Assembly: GCA_021186555.1 (NCBI GenBank)
Contig: JAJKFL010000005.1
Coordinates: 43,643,635-43,707,634 of the forward strand
Reading direction: 5' to 3'
Source: Reticulitermes speratus
Lineage: Eukaryota; Arthropoda; Insecta; Blattodea; Rhinotermitidae
Length of the DNA stretch: 64,000 nucleotides
Shown: in pieces, positions 32,188 to 43,837 of the stretch
Numbering within the stretch: the first letter of the stretch is position 1
Layout: each line of letters begins with the position of its first letter
Translations under genes and position numbers: made by a program
Notes under the pieces: generated by a model
What the model saw: only the letters and a program-made list of their open reading frames with translations
Database searches by the model: none
Told to the model about the DNA's origin: nothing

Positions 32188-32800
32188 AAAGGAACTCTTC
32201 GTGAGGAGCAACAGTGATTTGTTGAAAATAATCAAAAGGAAGGCAAGAAACTGGCTATGGATTTAGTAGAAGGCGCCTGTAGGAAATTGTAGCTAATTCA
32301 GTTTTGCGGTTCCAACGACATTTATCACCAGTTTAGTAGCGAAAAATCTGAACCAAAACTGTACGGAGGCTTCATGCTATGCCACTCTGATTTTTTCTGT
32401 GAAAAGTCGTGAACCACTCAGCAGTTCAATGATAGAACTGTCGAGCGTTACCTGAAGCTCTTCCAGAGCACTGTACAGGAAATGTATCTCAGAATATCCT
32501 CACGACTTGTTTACAATATGGTTGAGGTTCCACATGGCAGTCCAAAAAGCTTTGAGCACAGAAAGGAAGCAAAAGTTTGAAGTTTCAGCCAAGATAGAGA
32601 GAGGCAAAACAGTAGCCATCATAGTATGTGTAAACGCTACAGGAAGTAACTGGATCCCTTTCTCCTTATTCTCGAAACAAAAGAATAAGGAATTGGATCT
32701 TGAACATGCATTTCCCCTTAGTCCTAATTTTGTTACAATGGCGAGTGGTTACATTCAAGTACAAGAATTTTGTCTCTGACTGACCACCTTAATAAAATTA
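32188..32800 (+). pseudogene. Broken pogo/Tigger-like DDE transposase
   Basis: The frame 32507-32779 reads with the phrasing of Tigger/jerky-type DDE transposases: VSAKIERGKTVAIIVCVNAT, G, then IPFSLFSKQKN and later SGYIQVQEF. In the known family this block is (A/T)ERG…VN(A)xG…P…(I)F…K and GW…F just after the first catalytic Asp. The expected preceding NxDETG motif is visible only as YNMVEV in another frame at about 32513-32530, so there is a frameshift and the first catalytic Asp is lost. Stops interrupt the region upstream. I see no terminal inverted repeats. Confidence 0.55.
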
Positions 32801-33131
32801 CAATATGTTACCGGGTAGGGCGTTGGTTACTTAGTATATTCGTATAAACATAGAAACCATGATGGTAAGAGTGTTTTGGATGCAGCTGCGAAATGCAGTC
32901 TTTGGATAAATAAGTATTTATGGCGTTAGGTTTGAGGATCTCACAGCAGTAATGCTGAACAATCAAATCTTCTTAGATGTTACACTGTGTCGACTGTTAA
33001 ATAGTTCCCGACGTTTCGAAGGATCGCAATGTCTTTATGTTAGGTAAAAACACTCTAAAAAATTACGATTGGTGTGTGGCTGAAGAGAACTTCAAACAAC
33101 AAATCCTTGCCCAACTGATAGACTACAGTAC
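32801..33131. other. Mostly unassigned; decayed foldback module at 32950-33050
   Basis: TCTTCTTAGATGTTACACTG, TGTCGACTG at 32968-32997, followed by CCGACGTTTCGAAGGATCG, resembles the arm plus core of the class-2 foldbacks. One side only. Confidence 0.45.
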
Positions 33132-33142
33132 CTGCAAAGCTT

Positions 33143-33398
33143 GCCGATCCCAGTGGCCGAGCGGTCTAACGCGTGGGTCTGCGGTCGCTCGCTTGCTGGG
33201 ATTGCGGGTTCGAATCCCGCCGTGGCACGGATGTCTGTCTGTTGTGAGTGTTGTGTGTTGTTAGGTAGAGGTCTTTGCGTCGGGTTGATCAACCGTCCAG
33301 AATAGTCCTACCGAGTGTGGTGTGTCTAACTGTGATTGTGAAGCCTCGATAATGAGGAGGCCCTGGCCCACTATGGGATGTTGCGCCATGGGGGGGAT
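33143..33398 (+). mobile_element. SINE-A with 11-bp target-site duplication
   Basis: The head GCCGATCCCAGTGGCCGAGC, GGTCTAACGC and B box GGGTTCGAATCCCGCC are among the best preserved in the window. The tail ends near GCGCCATGG. CTGCAAAGCTT (33132-33142) and CTGCAAATCTT (33399-33409) flank it with one difference. Confidence 0.9.
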
Positions 33399-33409
33399 CT
33401 GCAAATCTT

Positions 33410-34374
33410 TTGTGAAGCATTACTGAAAATTGCTTTTCATTAAAACAATTTCTTTCGTCACAATATAAACAATCCATTTAATCTCAATATTATGGGATAT
33501 ATAAAATTGTGTCTGCCCCAAGTAGCCTACATAGAACATTTAGATTCATTCAATACCAAAGATTTTTCCAGTGGAATTTCTCAGGGTCATAACATTGCCA
33601 CTGAGTAGATCACAGTTATAAGAAACAGTAACGTTCAAGCCTACTTAACGGAAGGTAAAACTTGTCCCACCAGAACAGATAATCAGGACACTGCTGCCAA
33701 TCTTGCAACAGGTGTAGGGCTAAATATTGCGAGAACTGTGGAAGCTATTGATGGTTTAAAGGAACGTAGAGAATGCAGGACGAGTTTCATAAACTTTGCT
33801 GCGCCAGACTTTCTGTGGAAACACGAACCTGTGACAATTACACTGATTATGATAACGAAGAAGCCTTTAGGAAATGACGGCTGTTTACATTCTTTACATT
33901 TAATTAATCAAGAAAAGCTACTGCCAACTCATATTTACTTTACCTGTTTTTTTTCTGATTTCAGTGCACCTTCCTAAAGTGGCAACACCATGGTCCACTA
34001 GGATACAAGAACGTCATTTAATACTTAGCAAAAAAAAAAAAAAAAATTTTACTAAATGTTTTATACATACTTACACTGCAGGACTCACTATAGACCTATC
34101 TATAGAATTAAATAATTGACGTTTATAGGAGTAGGGTAGTTTACAGAGCATACTGTGCCACTTAGATAATAACTGCAGTTGCGTTACACGTACCCTACAT
34201 TTCCTTTACCTACTTCATTTTGTTGTCACTTGGCTGAACAAACTCTGCAATAGAGCCGGATTTAATCAAAGTCAGTACAAAAGCCAGAGGCTGTAAATTT
34301 ATATCCTATGTAAGTGTGAATGAGATTTAAACGACAAAGAAAATTTTCGTCGACACAAATATCTGCTAGTATAA
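33410..34374. other. Unassigned sequence
   Basis: An A18 run lies at 34031-34048. The frames at 33600-33970 show no domain I recognise. Confidence 0.45.
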
Positions 34375-34512
34375 AAACAATAAACATTTGCCTTTATAAA
34401 ATCTACTTTAAAAGTATTTGTTTGCCTTCCTTTTTAATATTTGGAGGTGATGGCCCTTAGGGGGTCGAAACATGTAGCATTTTATAAAGGCAAATAATTA
34501 TTGTTTTTTATA
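34375..34512 (+). mobile_element. Foldback element with shortened hammerhead-like core
   Basis: The arms AACAATAAACATTTGCCTTT, ATAAAAT (34377-34404) and ATTTTATAAAGGCAAATAAT, TATTGTT (34479-34506) pair. Between them, on the plus strand, lie GTGATG, GCCC, TTA, GGGG, GTC, GAAAC, AT, GTA (34447-34476). CUGANGA is shortened, so this core is a remnant. Confidence 0.55.
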
Positions 34513-35236
34513 ATAAATGAAAGTTTTGTTGACTAAAAATTGTCTTTATTATTAAGTTTGTGAAACACAACGGTATGTCTTTTCTACAGATGGATGAGAT
34601 TTGGTTGTTTAGCCTTATGATTTGTTTTTATCTATTAGGCCTACTCTACCATCAATAACGTGGTCTTGATCATAGGCATAGTCTCTTTCCATGAGCTTCC
34701 TAACCAAACCCATACACGATCGACAGCCATGTTATCGAAACACGTGAGCAACATGGCTACAATGCGACACATTCCGTGGTTTTCTCATTTCCTAAATCCC
34801 ACTATAACAGGAATGTATCAAATCGCTGGCACCGCCCAGTCTTACCATTGGATGGTCTATCTACCAATCAACACCGCCTGAGGGCGGTGCCCATGCTTAG
34901 AAATTGCAGTGTGTACACCCGCGGCCTTCAGTTGCCGAGCGCTGCTTGTTGTGGTGAGTTGTGTGTGATTTGTGACAGTTCCTGAACACGGAACTGTGAA
35001 CTGGCATAGTGACCATAGGAGGAAGATGACAGTGACCAACTTTGGCATGATGCGGCCATGCTTTACTGGATACCCCTTCCAAGGTATGGACCACCAATAT
35101 ATTCACTATTAAAGGGAATTAGGGAGGGCCCAAGAAAAACCACGAAAAATTATGTCAGGTCAGACACGGTAAACGCAGCATAACTGAGATATGTAAGCAA
35201 GAACGTTACAAATTACTGTTGATATTGCTCATGTGT
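34513..35236. other. Unassigned sequence
   Basis: Nothing recognised. Confidence 0.5.
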
Positions 35237-35400
35237 GGTGAATAAGTACAGTGATGCCTTCTGGGGTGTGACACCGTGTAGTCTGGTAGAAATTTACCAA
35301 CGTTTCGGAGGAACTGACTACGTCCTTGCTCGAGGTAGAAGACGGACACACCAGGTTTCTCATAAATTTTTACCAGACTGCACGGTGTCACATCTTACAC
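35237..35400. mobile_element. Foldback element, class 2
   Basis: The arms GTGTGACACCGTGTAGTCTG, GTAGAAATTTA (35257-35296) and TTTTTACCAGACTGCACGG, TGTCACAT (35367-35395) pair. The centre holds CCAACGTTTCGGAGGAAC, the class-2 core's GAAAC-GTTG-GT half on the minus strand; its CTGAAGA half is not preserved. Confidence 0.55.
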
Positions 35401-35754
35401 GGCATTCTTCATAGTCATATCCACATGCCTATTATTATCTGATGCAAAACAATATATACTTCGGTAAGCCATATAGACTATATGCCTCACTTCCTATAAC
35501 GTGGCAAAACTCTTTCGTCGGCCTTCTTGTTAACACTAGACAATTCGTTGATATATGAAGCAGCAATACAAAAGGCTCGCAGCTTCCGAAAACCTGATCG
35601 CGAAACTATTTTCTTCGACGACTGGCTGAGGTACATCTGTGTAGGCTCTAGGTGCTTCCAGTTCACTCACAGCTCCAACCGTTGGATAAACGCCTGCAGA
35701 AATCCATAGCCTACAGACTCGACAGGCCTCTGCACAACTTTGTCGTACTGATGG

Positions 35755-35998
35755 TAAAAAGGTAAATTTCACCCTAGAACAGGCCATGAAGGCCCAGAGG
35801 GGGAGTAGAGGTATAGCTCTACTCTTTCTTTAACCTCAGTGCTAGATGGGGGTGGGTGGTTAACACCACGCCCCGGCCGCTTTACCCCCGGGAATGACCC
35901 GGTACCCATTGTATAGAAGGCTGGGTGGGGCCCAGGGCCGGTCTGGACGGATGCGGAAAATCTCGCCCCCACCGGGATTCTATCCCCGAACCGCCCGG
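35755..35998 (-). mobile_element. SINE-C copy
   Basis: All landmarks of SINE-C read on the minus strand from a GGGGATAGAATCCCGG B box (about 35973-35990) to the GGTAAATTTCACCCTAG end (35761-35777). The tRNA-like A-box half is missing. Confidence 0.85.
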
Positions 35999-36525
35999 GG
36001 TCGTTGGTCGTACTGATATGTTTCGAAAAGGCGAAATTAGAAATGCATGCAGCATTATGGTTGGGGAAATAAATCCAGCCACTCGGAGAAGAATACGGTG
36101 AAAATATAGAAACGTATCTGAGGCTGTGTTAGAACTGAGGCCTTGGGGGTAAGCTGCGCATGGCAGCAAGATGATTTGTAGTAGAACACAGAGGGTGGAA
36201 CTACAGGCCTACTTACTGCGTCGTGCCTGCACATTTCTTTTGGCGAGTTACAAAACACGCACGTTTGTCTTCACCATGTGTGTGTTTGCATGTACAGATC
36301 TGAGAAATGTGCCACGGGCTTTCATGAAGTTTCATGTTGGATGTTTGTACTGAAGAGTGTCGACATATTGCAGCGTTAGTTGAAACACGGAAAAAGTACA
36401 TTTTATATTAACAATCTTACATGGATACATATCCACACGTTCTTTTTGCGAACATCTAAAACGTAACTCTGTAAGTATCCTATTTATCGAAACAAGCAGG
36501 TTTTTGAATAGCAAAGGAGCGGAAA
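35999..36525. other. Unassigned sequence
   Basis: Nothing recognised. Confidence 0.5.
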
Positions 36526-36685
36526 AATTCCGGGCGCCATGTCGCCGTGGCGACTAACCTTATGTAGGTAGGGCCTAATATTTGTGGGTTTTCAGTGTGG
36601 AACTGGCTTCATGTCACCCTTCTGGCACCCCGCATTTTTATATAGCTCTTAGATTTTTGAAAAATTTGTGGATCTTTAGAATAAG
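36526..36685. mobile_element. hAT-like MITE, family H1, diverged
   Basis: CCTAATATTTGTGGGTTTTC, GTGTGGAACTGGCTTCATG, CACCCTTCTGGC and TTTTTGAAAAATTTGTGGAT follow the internal order of the 13780-13944 element. The left terminal repeat has decayed. Confidence 0.65.
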
Positions 36686-36939
36686 AATTGTACAGAAAAT
36701 TGAAAGGCCTCTTATGTCCAATGCAGTTTTTACGCAAGCTTTGTGGTTTTAAAAATAAATAAACGAAAGCGATCAAACGCTTGAAAATTCCTAAAATAAT
36801 GCTCAGGATTTATACAGCTTTTGGTGTTATTTAAACACGCGTCTGTAGTGTTGTTACTTGGCCCACAGGTTTCTGTACGGTGTGTCCGAGCGCTGCTGTG
36901 CCCCTTGCCGAAGGACAGCGCTGCTTGTGACGGACACAG

Positions 36940-38095
36940 GCCTGTCCAAAATCACAAAATTTGAGATTACAATTGATTTATCTAAAGCCATAAAGTTTGA
37001 GACTACAGTTGATTTATCTAAAATCACAAAGTTTGAGACTACAGTTGATTTATCTAAAGCCATAAAGTTTGAAAATACAGTTGATTTATCTAAAATCATA
37101 AAGTTTGAGACTATAATTGATTTATCTAAAATAATAAAGTTTGAGACTACAGTTGATTTATCTAAAATCACAAAGTTTGAGACTACAGTTGATTTATCTA
37201 AAGCCATAAAGTTTGAGACTACAGTTGATTTATCTAAAATCATAAAGTTTGAGACTATAGTTGATTTATCTAAAACCATAAAGTTTGGGAATACAGTTGA
37301 TTTATCTAACATCATAAAGTTTGAGACTATAGTTGATTTATCTAAAATCACAAAGTTTGAGAATACAGTTGATTTATCTAAAATCACAAAGTTTGAGACT
37401 ACAGTTGATTTATCTAAAATCACAAAGTTTGAGACTACAGTTGATTTATCTAAAAGCATAAAGTTTGAGACTCTAGTTGTGTTTATCTAAAATCATAAAG
37501 TTTGAGACTAGAGTTGATTTATCTAAAACCATAAAGTTTGAGAATACAGTTGATTTATCTAAAACCATAAAGTTTGAGACTACAGTTGATTTATCTAAAA
37601 TCATAAAGTTTGAGACTATAGTTGATTTATCTAAAATCACAAAGTTTGAGACTAGAGTTGATTTATGTAAAATAACAAAATTTGAGACTAGAGTTGATTT
37701 ATCTAAAACCATAAAGTTTGAGAATACAGTTGATTTCTCTAAAATCACAAAGTTAGAGACTACAGTTGATTTATCTAAAATCACAAAATTTGAGACTAGA
37801 GTTGATTTCTCTAAAACCATAAAGTTTGAGAATAGTTGATTTATCTAAAATCATAAAGTTTGAGAATACAGTTGATTTATCTAAAATCATAAAGTTTGAG
37901 ACTACAGTTGATTTATCTAAAGCCATAAAGTTTGAGACTACAGTTGATTTATCTAAAATCATAAAGTTTGAGACTACAGTTGATTTATCTAAAATCATAA
38001 AGTTTGAGACTACAGTTGATTTATCCAAAATCACAAAGTTTGAGACTACAGTTGATTTATCTAAAATAATAAAGTTTGAAACTACATTTGATTTA
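36940..38095. repeat. 36-bp minisatellite, about 31 copies, open on both strands
   Basis: The unit runs AAAGTTTGAGACTACAGTTG, ATTTATCTAAAATCAT, 36 bp or 12 codons. The plus-strand reading is KFETTVDLSKII repeated; the minus-strand reading is NFMILDKSTVVS repeated. Frames are open over 36858-37490, 37477-37839 and 37826-38176 (+), and 36854-37459, 37473-37820 and 37771-38109 (-). Two indels (an inserted base at about 37476 and a 2-bp loss at about 37833) split the plus frame. Unit differences fall at all codon positions, and I see no sign that either protein reading is maintained. A minisatellite is the default call; a repetitive protein cannot be excluded. Confidence 0.93.
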
Positions 38096-38109
38096 TTATT
38101 TATGAACAA

Positions 38110-39424
38110 TCAAAATAATTATAGACAACATGTCGTCATTTCGCAAATACACGTCTGCATGAGTGTCAGGTGGTAAGCTGTCCACACAACTGTAAAAGCG
38201 TAACAAGTACCCTCACATGAATACTACGCTCTCATTAAGCCGGGTTCCCACGGCTGGTATATTTGGCAAACACGTCCAATAATTGTGCATTGTACAAGGG
38301 GCCGGTTGACATAATTCCTGCAGTCGTCGTCGGATCAGTGATACAGCCAAGCTGTATCTGATGAGCCACTCGACAGGGAGTGGCAAAGGACACTCGCCAA
38401 ATAAGGGCCGTGAAAATGCCATTTAGCGACAGTCGGTGGGCGACGGAGAAATGGTCAGTATTTATACAAGCTCACCGTTCCCACCAATTTGCAAGTATTT
38501 AAAACTGACAAATTACTGTCAAAAGTAGGGCAAGTTCGTGTGAGTGGGACCACAAAACGAAAATTAGCTGGTCCACCATGTTGAGAGGCCGGGAATTTAT
38601 CCCGCAACCATTGTCGTAAGACCGGTCCTTCCTCAATTATATACATTTTATATTCTGATTACTATCCAATCAGAAATGCTGTGTCGAGTTATGTAAATAT
38701 CCTACACTGTCCCATCCACCCGCTTCCGTGCGGGTGGATGGAACCACCAGTTAGGGTGAAAGGGAAGATAATTTCTGAAAATTATTTATGAAATAGTGGG
38801 CTTTTGTTACATATGTGTGGTATTCTACTCGTTACATAAGGGGTCTCCATTCTGTACCTTACATCTTCCTTACGTCGGCTTTCCATAAGTGAATCTTTCA
38901 CAGCCTCTTGCCCCAACGTAGTTTTCACGGAACCACAGAGCATTTCACGCACTGTATCCAGTGTCCAGCTCGCGAATAATCCCGTCACTTGTGTTGCCTA
39001 TTGCAGAATCCACAAGATGTATCTTCTTCTGAGTCTCACCACCAGCTTCCTCAGCATCATCTTATAAGAACGACTCGAGGGTTCAATTCAGAAGCTAGGG
39101 GCACATTTCTTTTTCTGCGATTTACTTTCCTTTTCCAATACCTTCTGACGGCCTCATCAGAGCCTGTGGCATAAGTCAACAATGGAAATTTTTGTTCCCA
39201 TATTTCAGTTAGCTGAGACGTTTTGTTGGTGTAGGCACTGAATTTCGGAAAGACAGTTTGAAGAGGGATAAACTCAGTTGTGTGGACTTGGCGAAATAAT
39301 TCTTGCAGCCAGATCACTGTCTTCGCCAGAAGCGGATATTGCTTGACCACCTCTTGACTTAATGGCCTTACCCTCAGCAATTACAGTGCGACTCAGGCAT
39401 GTTCTTGGTATTTGGATTGTTTGA
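38110..39424. other. Unassigned sequence
   Basis: Nothing recognised. CCATCCACCCGC and GCGGGTGGATGG (38713-38741) form a small perfect hairpin. Confidence 0.45.
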
Positions 39425-39490
39425 CCGTTGAAGATGGAACCGATATTTTGTCCCGAAACTTCGGTAACAAATAACCAACCAATGCCGCGC
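39425..39490 (+). mobile_element. Fragment with class-2 hammerhead-like core
   Basis: TTGAAGA (39428-39434), extra T, GGAAC against GTCCC (39450-39454), GAAAC, TTCG, GTA (39464-39466). Four of five stem II pairs are possible. The flank TAACAAATAACCAACCAATG recalls the arm seen at 15.3 kb. Confidence 0.5.
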
Positions 39491-40204
39491 AAGTCCCAGT
39501 CAAGCAAAGACCTCTACTTTGAACAGGACTGCTGCGTGCCTAATGCGTCTGCCTTTTCGAAAGGCTTTCCCAATCTTGAAACAAAGAGAAGAGAAAAGTA
39601 CGCAAATATTTTAATTTATTAACTACCTAAAAACAGTAACAAAATAGTAGTTTAAAAAGACTTTAAAATATAAAAAATTTCAAAATTTCTCAAAACGTGC
39701 CTATTCACCCGGATCTGTTCAGTTATATTGCCTATAACAATAGTTGGTATCACCGGCACTCCACTAATAATGAATTTGGCCCTCAGAATACCTGAGTAAT
39801 ATTTAGCCTTACTACCGATTGCAAGAAACGTCTGTTAAGAACAGCCTGTCTGCCTAAACCCCAATCTTAACATACACCAATCTTTAAACAAGTCCCTTTT
39901 CTAAGCTCAATATAAAACACGACCTTTAAAACAAAAATCTATCACTCAAACACGCCCTTCTGTCCACGCAGCATTTTCCCTTCAGCGTAATCTCTAACCT
40001 CCAGAACAACACTGCAAATTGCAGCAAACGTCACAACGTCATGGGTAAAACCGTGAGGGAGTTTTTGTAAAGAGAACCCCTTTCACACCCTACCAGGCGT
40101 GGAAACCCAGCTTAAGATTCTAACGATGGTATTATATAATATTTCGGATCACTTAATTCATGGACTTTGTCCATCGTTTTTAGTTTGAAATAATAATATA
40201 TACT
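39491..40204. other. Unassigned sequence
   Basis: Nothing recognised. Confidence 0.5.
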
Positions 40205-41066
40205 CATTCATTCATTCTGTAGTCTGTCTTACGACAGGTCCGTAGCCTCTTCCAAAGCGAGTTCTCCACAGGGTGCGATCTAGTGCTTCCTCTTTCAATT
40301 TCCAGTATCTCTTCTTTTCCTTAAGGTCATCCAGTAGCTGCTTACGTCTTCTCCCTCGTCGTCCCGTCATTTCTATCCTTCCTTCTAACTTTCCTTCAAT
40401 CACGTGTTTCAGAAGGCAGTTTCTACGCAAGATGTGACCAATCCAGTTAGCCTTTCTTCTTTTTATTGAATGTAGGATATTCCTCTCCTCCTTCACTCTG
40501 TGTAATACTTCTTCATTTCTCACACGATCGGTCCAACTGATCTTCTCCATTCTTCTCCAGCACCACATTTCAAAACTTTCCAGATACTTCTGATCTACTT
40601 TCCGAAGTGTCCACGTTTCGGCACCATACAAAGCTATGCTCCAAACGTAGCACTTTACTAGTTTCTTCCTTAAATTTAATTCCAGTTTGCTGGTGAAAAG
40701 ATTTTTCTTCTTGTTGAATGCTGCTTTTGCCATGGCAATTCTGTATTTAATTTCACGTGTACACCTTGCATCACTTGTTATCATGCTACCCAAATAATTG
40801 AAATATTCCACATTCTCCAATTGTTTTTGATCTATCATAATTTTCATTGGGGATGGTTGCCTTGAGATTTTCATTACTTTAGTTTTTCCCACATTCATTT
40901 CCATTCCATAGCGTCTTCCAATTTCAATTAGTCTATCAATCATGCCCTGTAGCACGTTTTCTTCCCTAGCCAGTAGCACAAGGTCATCTGCATATTTCAC
41001 AGTGCGAATTACTTGTCCTCCTATTTTGAAGTCTCCAAACCCTTCAAGAGATTCCTTGAACAATAA
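40205..41066 (-). mobile_element. Non-LTR retrotransposon, 5'-truncated: reverse transcriptase C-terminus (283 codons)
   Basis: An uninterrupted minus-strand frame (41063-40212) begins just upstream of the catalytic motif C: VKYADDLVLLAREEN, with the two Asp of YADD near residues 25-26. It continues with GMEMNVGKTKVMKI and LENVEYFNYLGSMIT (thumb region), AKAAFNKKKNLFTSKLELNL, LYGAETWTLRK, WCWRRMEKISWTDRVRNEE, IGHILRRNCLLKHVIEGKLE, and a basic GRRGRRRKQLLDDL tail before the stop. This order is typical of non-LTR (RTE/CR1-like) elements abundant in insects. Domains upstream (endonuclease, fingers, palm motifs A and B) are absent, so the copy is dead on arrival. The 3' end carries (ATGA)n at 40205-40215. 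The lack of any stop over 283 codons suggests a fairly young insertion. The decayed copy at 30815-31600 is the same family. Confidence 0.92.
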
Positions 41067-42285
41067 AATACAACGTTTCGGGAAAATGACCGGTCCTAGT
41101 CCACAGGCTAAAAATACGTTTAAAACTTAGCCTACTTATTTGGGACCGATAGGTAAGGTTATACTCTGAGATTGTCCCTATTCATGATAGGACTGATACA
41201 AATTAACATTGCCACAAGAGCTTAGAAATAACACATGAATATCAGTGAATCAGCGTATGGCGTCTTCTTCCTTGAAGCCGTATCCCCAAAATAATTCGCC
41301 AAATATACGTCTGCTATGTTCTGGTGGTGGAACACAGGCTTATACTACGGACAGTAGAGGCAAAAGCAGGCTGTGCTAGTAAGGCTCAATTTTAGGGAAA
41401 AATTCCCTGGACTTAGTACCCTATACGAACTGGGCTAATTTATTTTTTATTTTGATTTCCTAAAGAAAAGTGCATTTAAATCAAAGGGATGCTTTTCAGT
41501 GTAGATAACTTACGTTGTACACAAATCCGAATGTTGTCCGCTAGGTTACTATAATAGGTTTCGATTACTATTACTAGAATCCTGGACTTTGTCCATTGTC
41601 CAAACTAACAAAATTTATCGAAGAACTGGACCTATGTCCGTCATCAGGTGAAGAAGTATTTGGGTTATTTCAGACACAGTTAAAGAGCCGAAGTTTATCG
41701 AATCAAAATGAGCAGAAGCCTCCACAAATTTTCACCTGAATGAGAAAAACATCAACCCTGTATGCTCCGAAACAACGGAATGGCCGGCCTATGGACAAAG
41801 AACAAAGCATAAACGGTATACGACTTTTTTATGGTCTTGCAGTGAGACATATGGCGTGCAGCTGAAAGATAATGTAGTGCCTCAATAAGATAGGCCCATA
41901 GATCTATTGTGTAAGCAAGGTAGGATACATTTTGCTCGCTCGTGGCGTAGCCTAAGTACACAAAGGGAGTTTTAGGCCTAATACGTGTATGAACCCACTT
42001 AGACCCTAGGTTACATGATTTTAGCGCTTACAAGAGTGGTCGCATCACTCGACATTTTTGTTACATTAGTACTGATTTCATGGCCTTTCCTTTTGTTCGA
42101 TAGGTACGTAATTTGTTTAATTTTAGTAGCTACCATTTATTTTAGCAGTTTACGAATCCTAATTTCTTGAGAAACGTAATTCCATTATTCTATTAATTTC
42201 TTAAATAAGGTCAAGTTTTCCCTTTCTCGCCATGAAGGAAATCGGAGGCTTGGAAGTGTTTCTCCACAAATTCGGCAATAGATAG
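41067..42285. other. Unassigned sequence
   Basis: Nothing recognised. Confidence 0.5.
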
Positions 42286-42492
42286 CTCTGAGTGGTGAGC
42301 TTTACGCCCCTACCGCTTTCTTTCTGCGAGTGGAGCCCCATTAGGCATTGAACTGGAGGCTGGGTGAGCCCGAAGGCCGGCCTGGATGCTTTGGAGAAGA
42401 GAAAAAATCTCTTGCTCCTACCGGGAATCGAACTACAACTTCTCGGTCACACAGCCTGTAGCGTAGTCGCTATACCGTCTATGCTATTCCTG
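42286..42492 (-). mobile_element. SINE-C copy, diverged
   Basis: Minus strand: GGAATAGCATAGACGGTATA, GCGACTACGCTACAGGC head, GTTCGATTCCCGG B box, TCCAGGCCGGCC, CCCAGCCTCC, AATGGGGCTCC. The 3' part is diverged. Confidence 0.75.
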
Positions 42493-42689
42493 ATTCATTA
42501 GTTCTCTAGTCCTCACTAACATAATTATAAGAACCGAGGAATACCTGTAGGCGCAGTGTGAGCCTGCAGACAAGTGTGGAAATGCAAACTGAGATAAATT
42601 CGTCTTTATTCAAAAAGCGGGACAGCCTCACATAAATCACACGCACATAAATCACGCTCTTCTGCTTATATCTATTGTTTGTTGTTTGT

Positions 42690-43067
42690 TTGTCCCTGTC
42701 GCTCCAACGCGGAGCATAGGGGCCTCCTTTCGGAGGTTTCTATGGTCATGTGCGTTGATGTAGTGAGTGACCAGCCCACTGACCGCACAAGTTCTACTCA
42801 ATCCTGATGTGACTGCCAGAGCCATCTGGCAGGCAGTCAGGAGACTTGGGTGAGAAATGGCCGCTGAATTTTGCTTACGAAATATTTCTATTCATGCCCG
42901 TAAGGTTCTTTTACATGTCGTAAATCTACGACATGGGACCGACGGCTTTACATCCCCTCCGAAGGAAGTGGTGCTCCGGATTTTTATCACCCTTAAAAAT
43001 CCATCGCCCTCGGTCGGGATCGAGTCCAGTGGCGAGCACGCTAACCACTAGTCCACCGAGGGCGACG
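42690..43067 (-). mobile_element. SINE-F, full-length
   Basis: The minus-strand head CGCCCTCGGTGGACTAGTGG, TTAGCGTGCTCGCCACTGG ends at 43066, with B box CTCGATCCCGACC (about 43014-43026). The body contains CTGACTGCCTGCCAGATGG and ATCAGGATTGAG. The tail (GAGGCCCCTATGCTCC) ends near 42710. The matching plus-strand copy is 20742-21063. Confidence 0.85.
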
Positions 43068-43834
43068 CTTATATCTATTACGTCTCCGTTTTTTCCTCCA
43101 GCGTCTAGGATGTCTTCACATCAAAAGTCTTTAAGTCCTAAGGCATATTCCACTGCCTGTTTCAATAATATCCTATCCTACTGTCTACTTTTTAGGGTTG
43201 TTCGCATCCCTACGGAGCGCTAAATAAAATGGCTCATGCAATCCTTCTGAACACAGGTAACATTTCGAGAAAATTGAACGGATTTTCATGACATTTAATA
43301 CCTTTTTTAAAAAGGTGAATTATGTCAGTTTGTGTAAATTTCGGACAAATATAGCGGACACCTCACATGAAGACCTACATATGGAATACGCGCATCTCAT
43401 CTCCGGCGGAACTTACTAAGTATTTACAGCAGAAAAACCGTCTCGAGCAGAGGTCGTAAGAACAGTTGACAACAAGTTTCGTTTTCAGCACATTTCCTCT
43501 CAAGTTTTATGGTTTATGGTTTTATGGTTTTAAGAATGTAGTGACGCTGTGTGTGCATTTTCCGAAACTTTAAGTTAAACCGAAAAATTCAAAACTGCAC
43601 CACCTACACACCCTTCTACGCGGAAAACGGAATACATTATTTTCTGCAAACAGACTACGTTGAAAAGACGTTTTGTTTAACCTGTCAACATAGTACTGTA
43701 TTACAACATGATCTCGAAGCATATACCATATAGTTTAGTTTAATTTAATTTGTATTTCATCCTAAAAATCGTTACAGAATGATATTCAAAATAAGATGCC
43801 TAGGCCTGTACATAGCCTACACATGGGTGATTTT
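43068..43834. other. Unassigned sequence
   Basis: TATGGTTT is repeated three times at 43508-43530. Nothing else is recognised. Confidence 0.5.
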
Positions 43835-43837
43835 TGG

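Noticed and set aside
33143-33225. tRNA-gene-like sequence (Ser/Leu type) at the head of SINE-A, also at 6376, 48462, 1098 and 57360
   Set aside because: Each is followed by the same SINE body and bounded by target-site duplications. The acceptor stems do not close and the copies differ at invariant positions. They are SINE heads, not tRNA genes.
36858-37490. Coding gene for a KFETTVDLSKII-repeat protein
   Set aside because: Both strands are equally open because the unit is a multiple of three and lacks stops. Frameshifts divide the array, and there is no splice or start context that stands out. Kept only as a finding to test.
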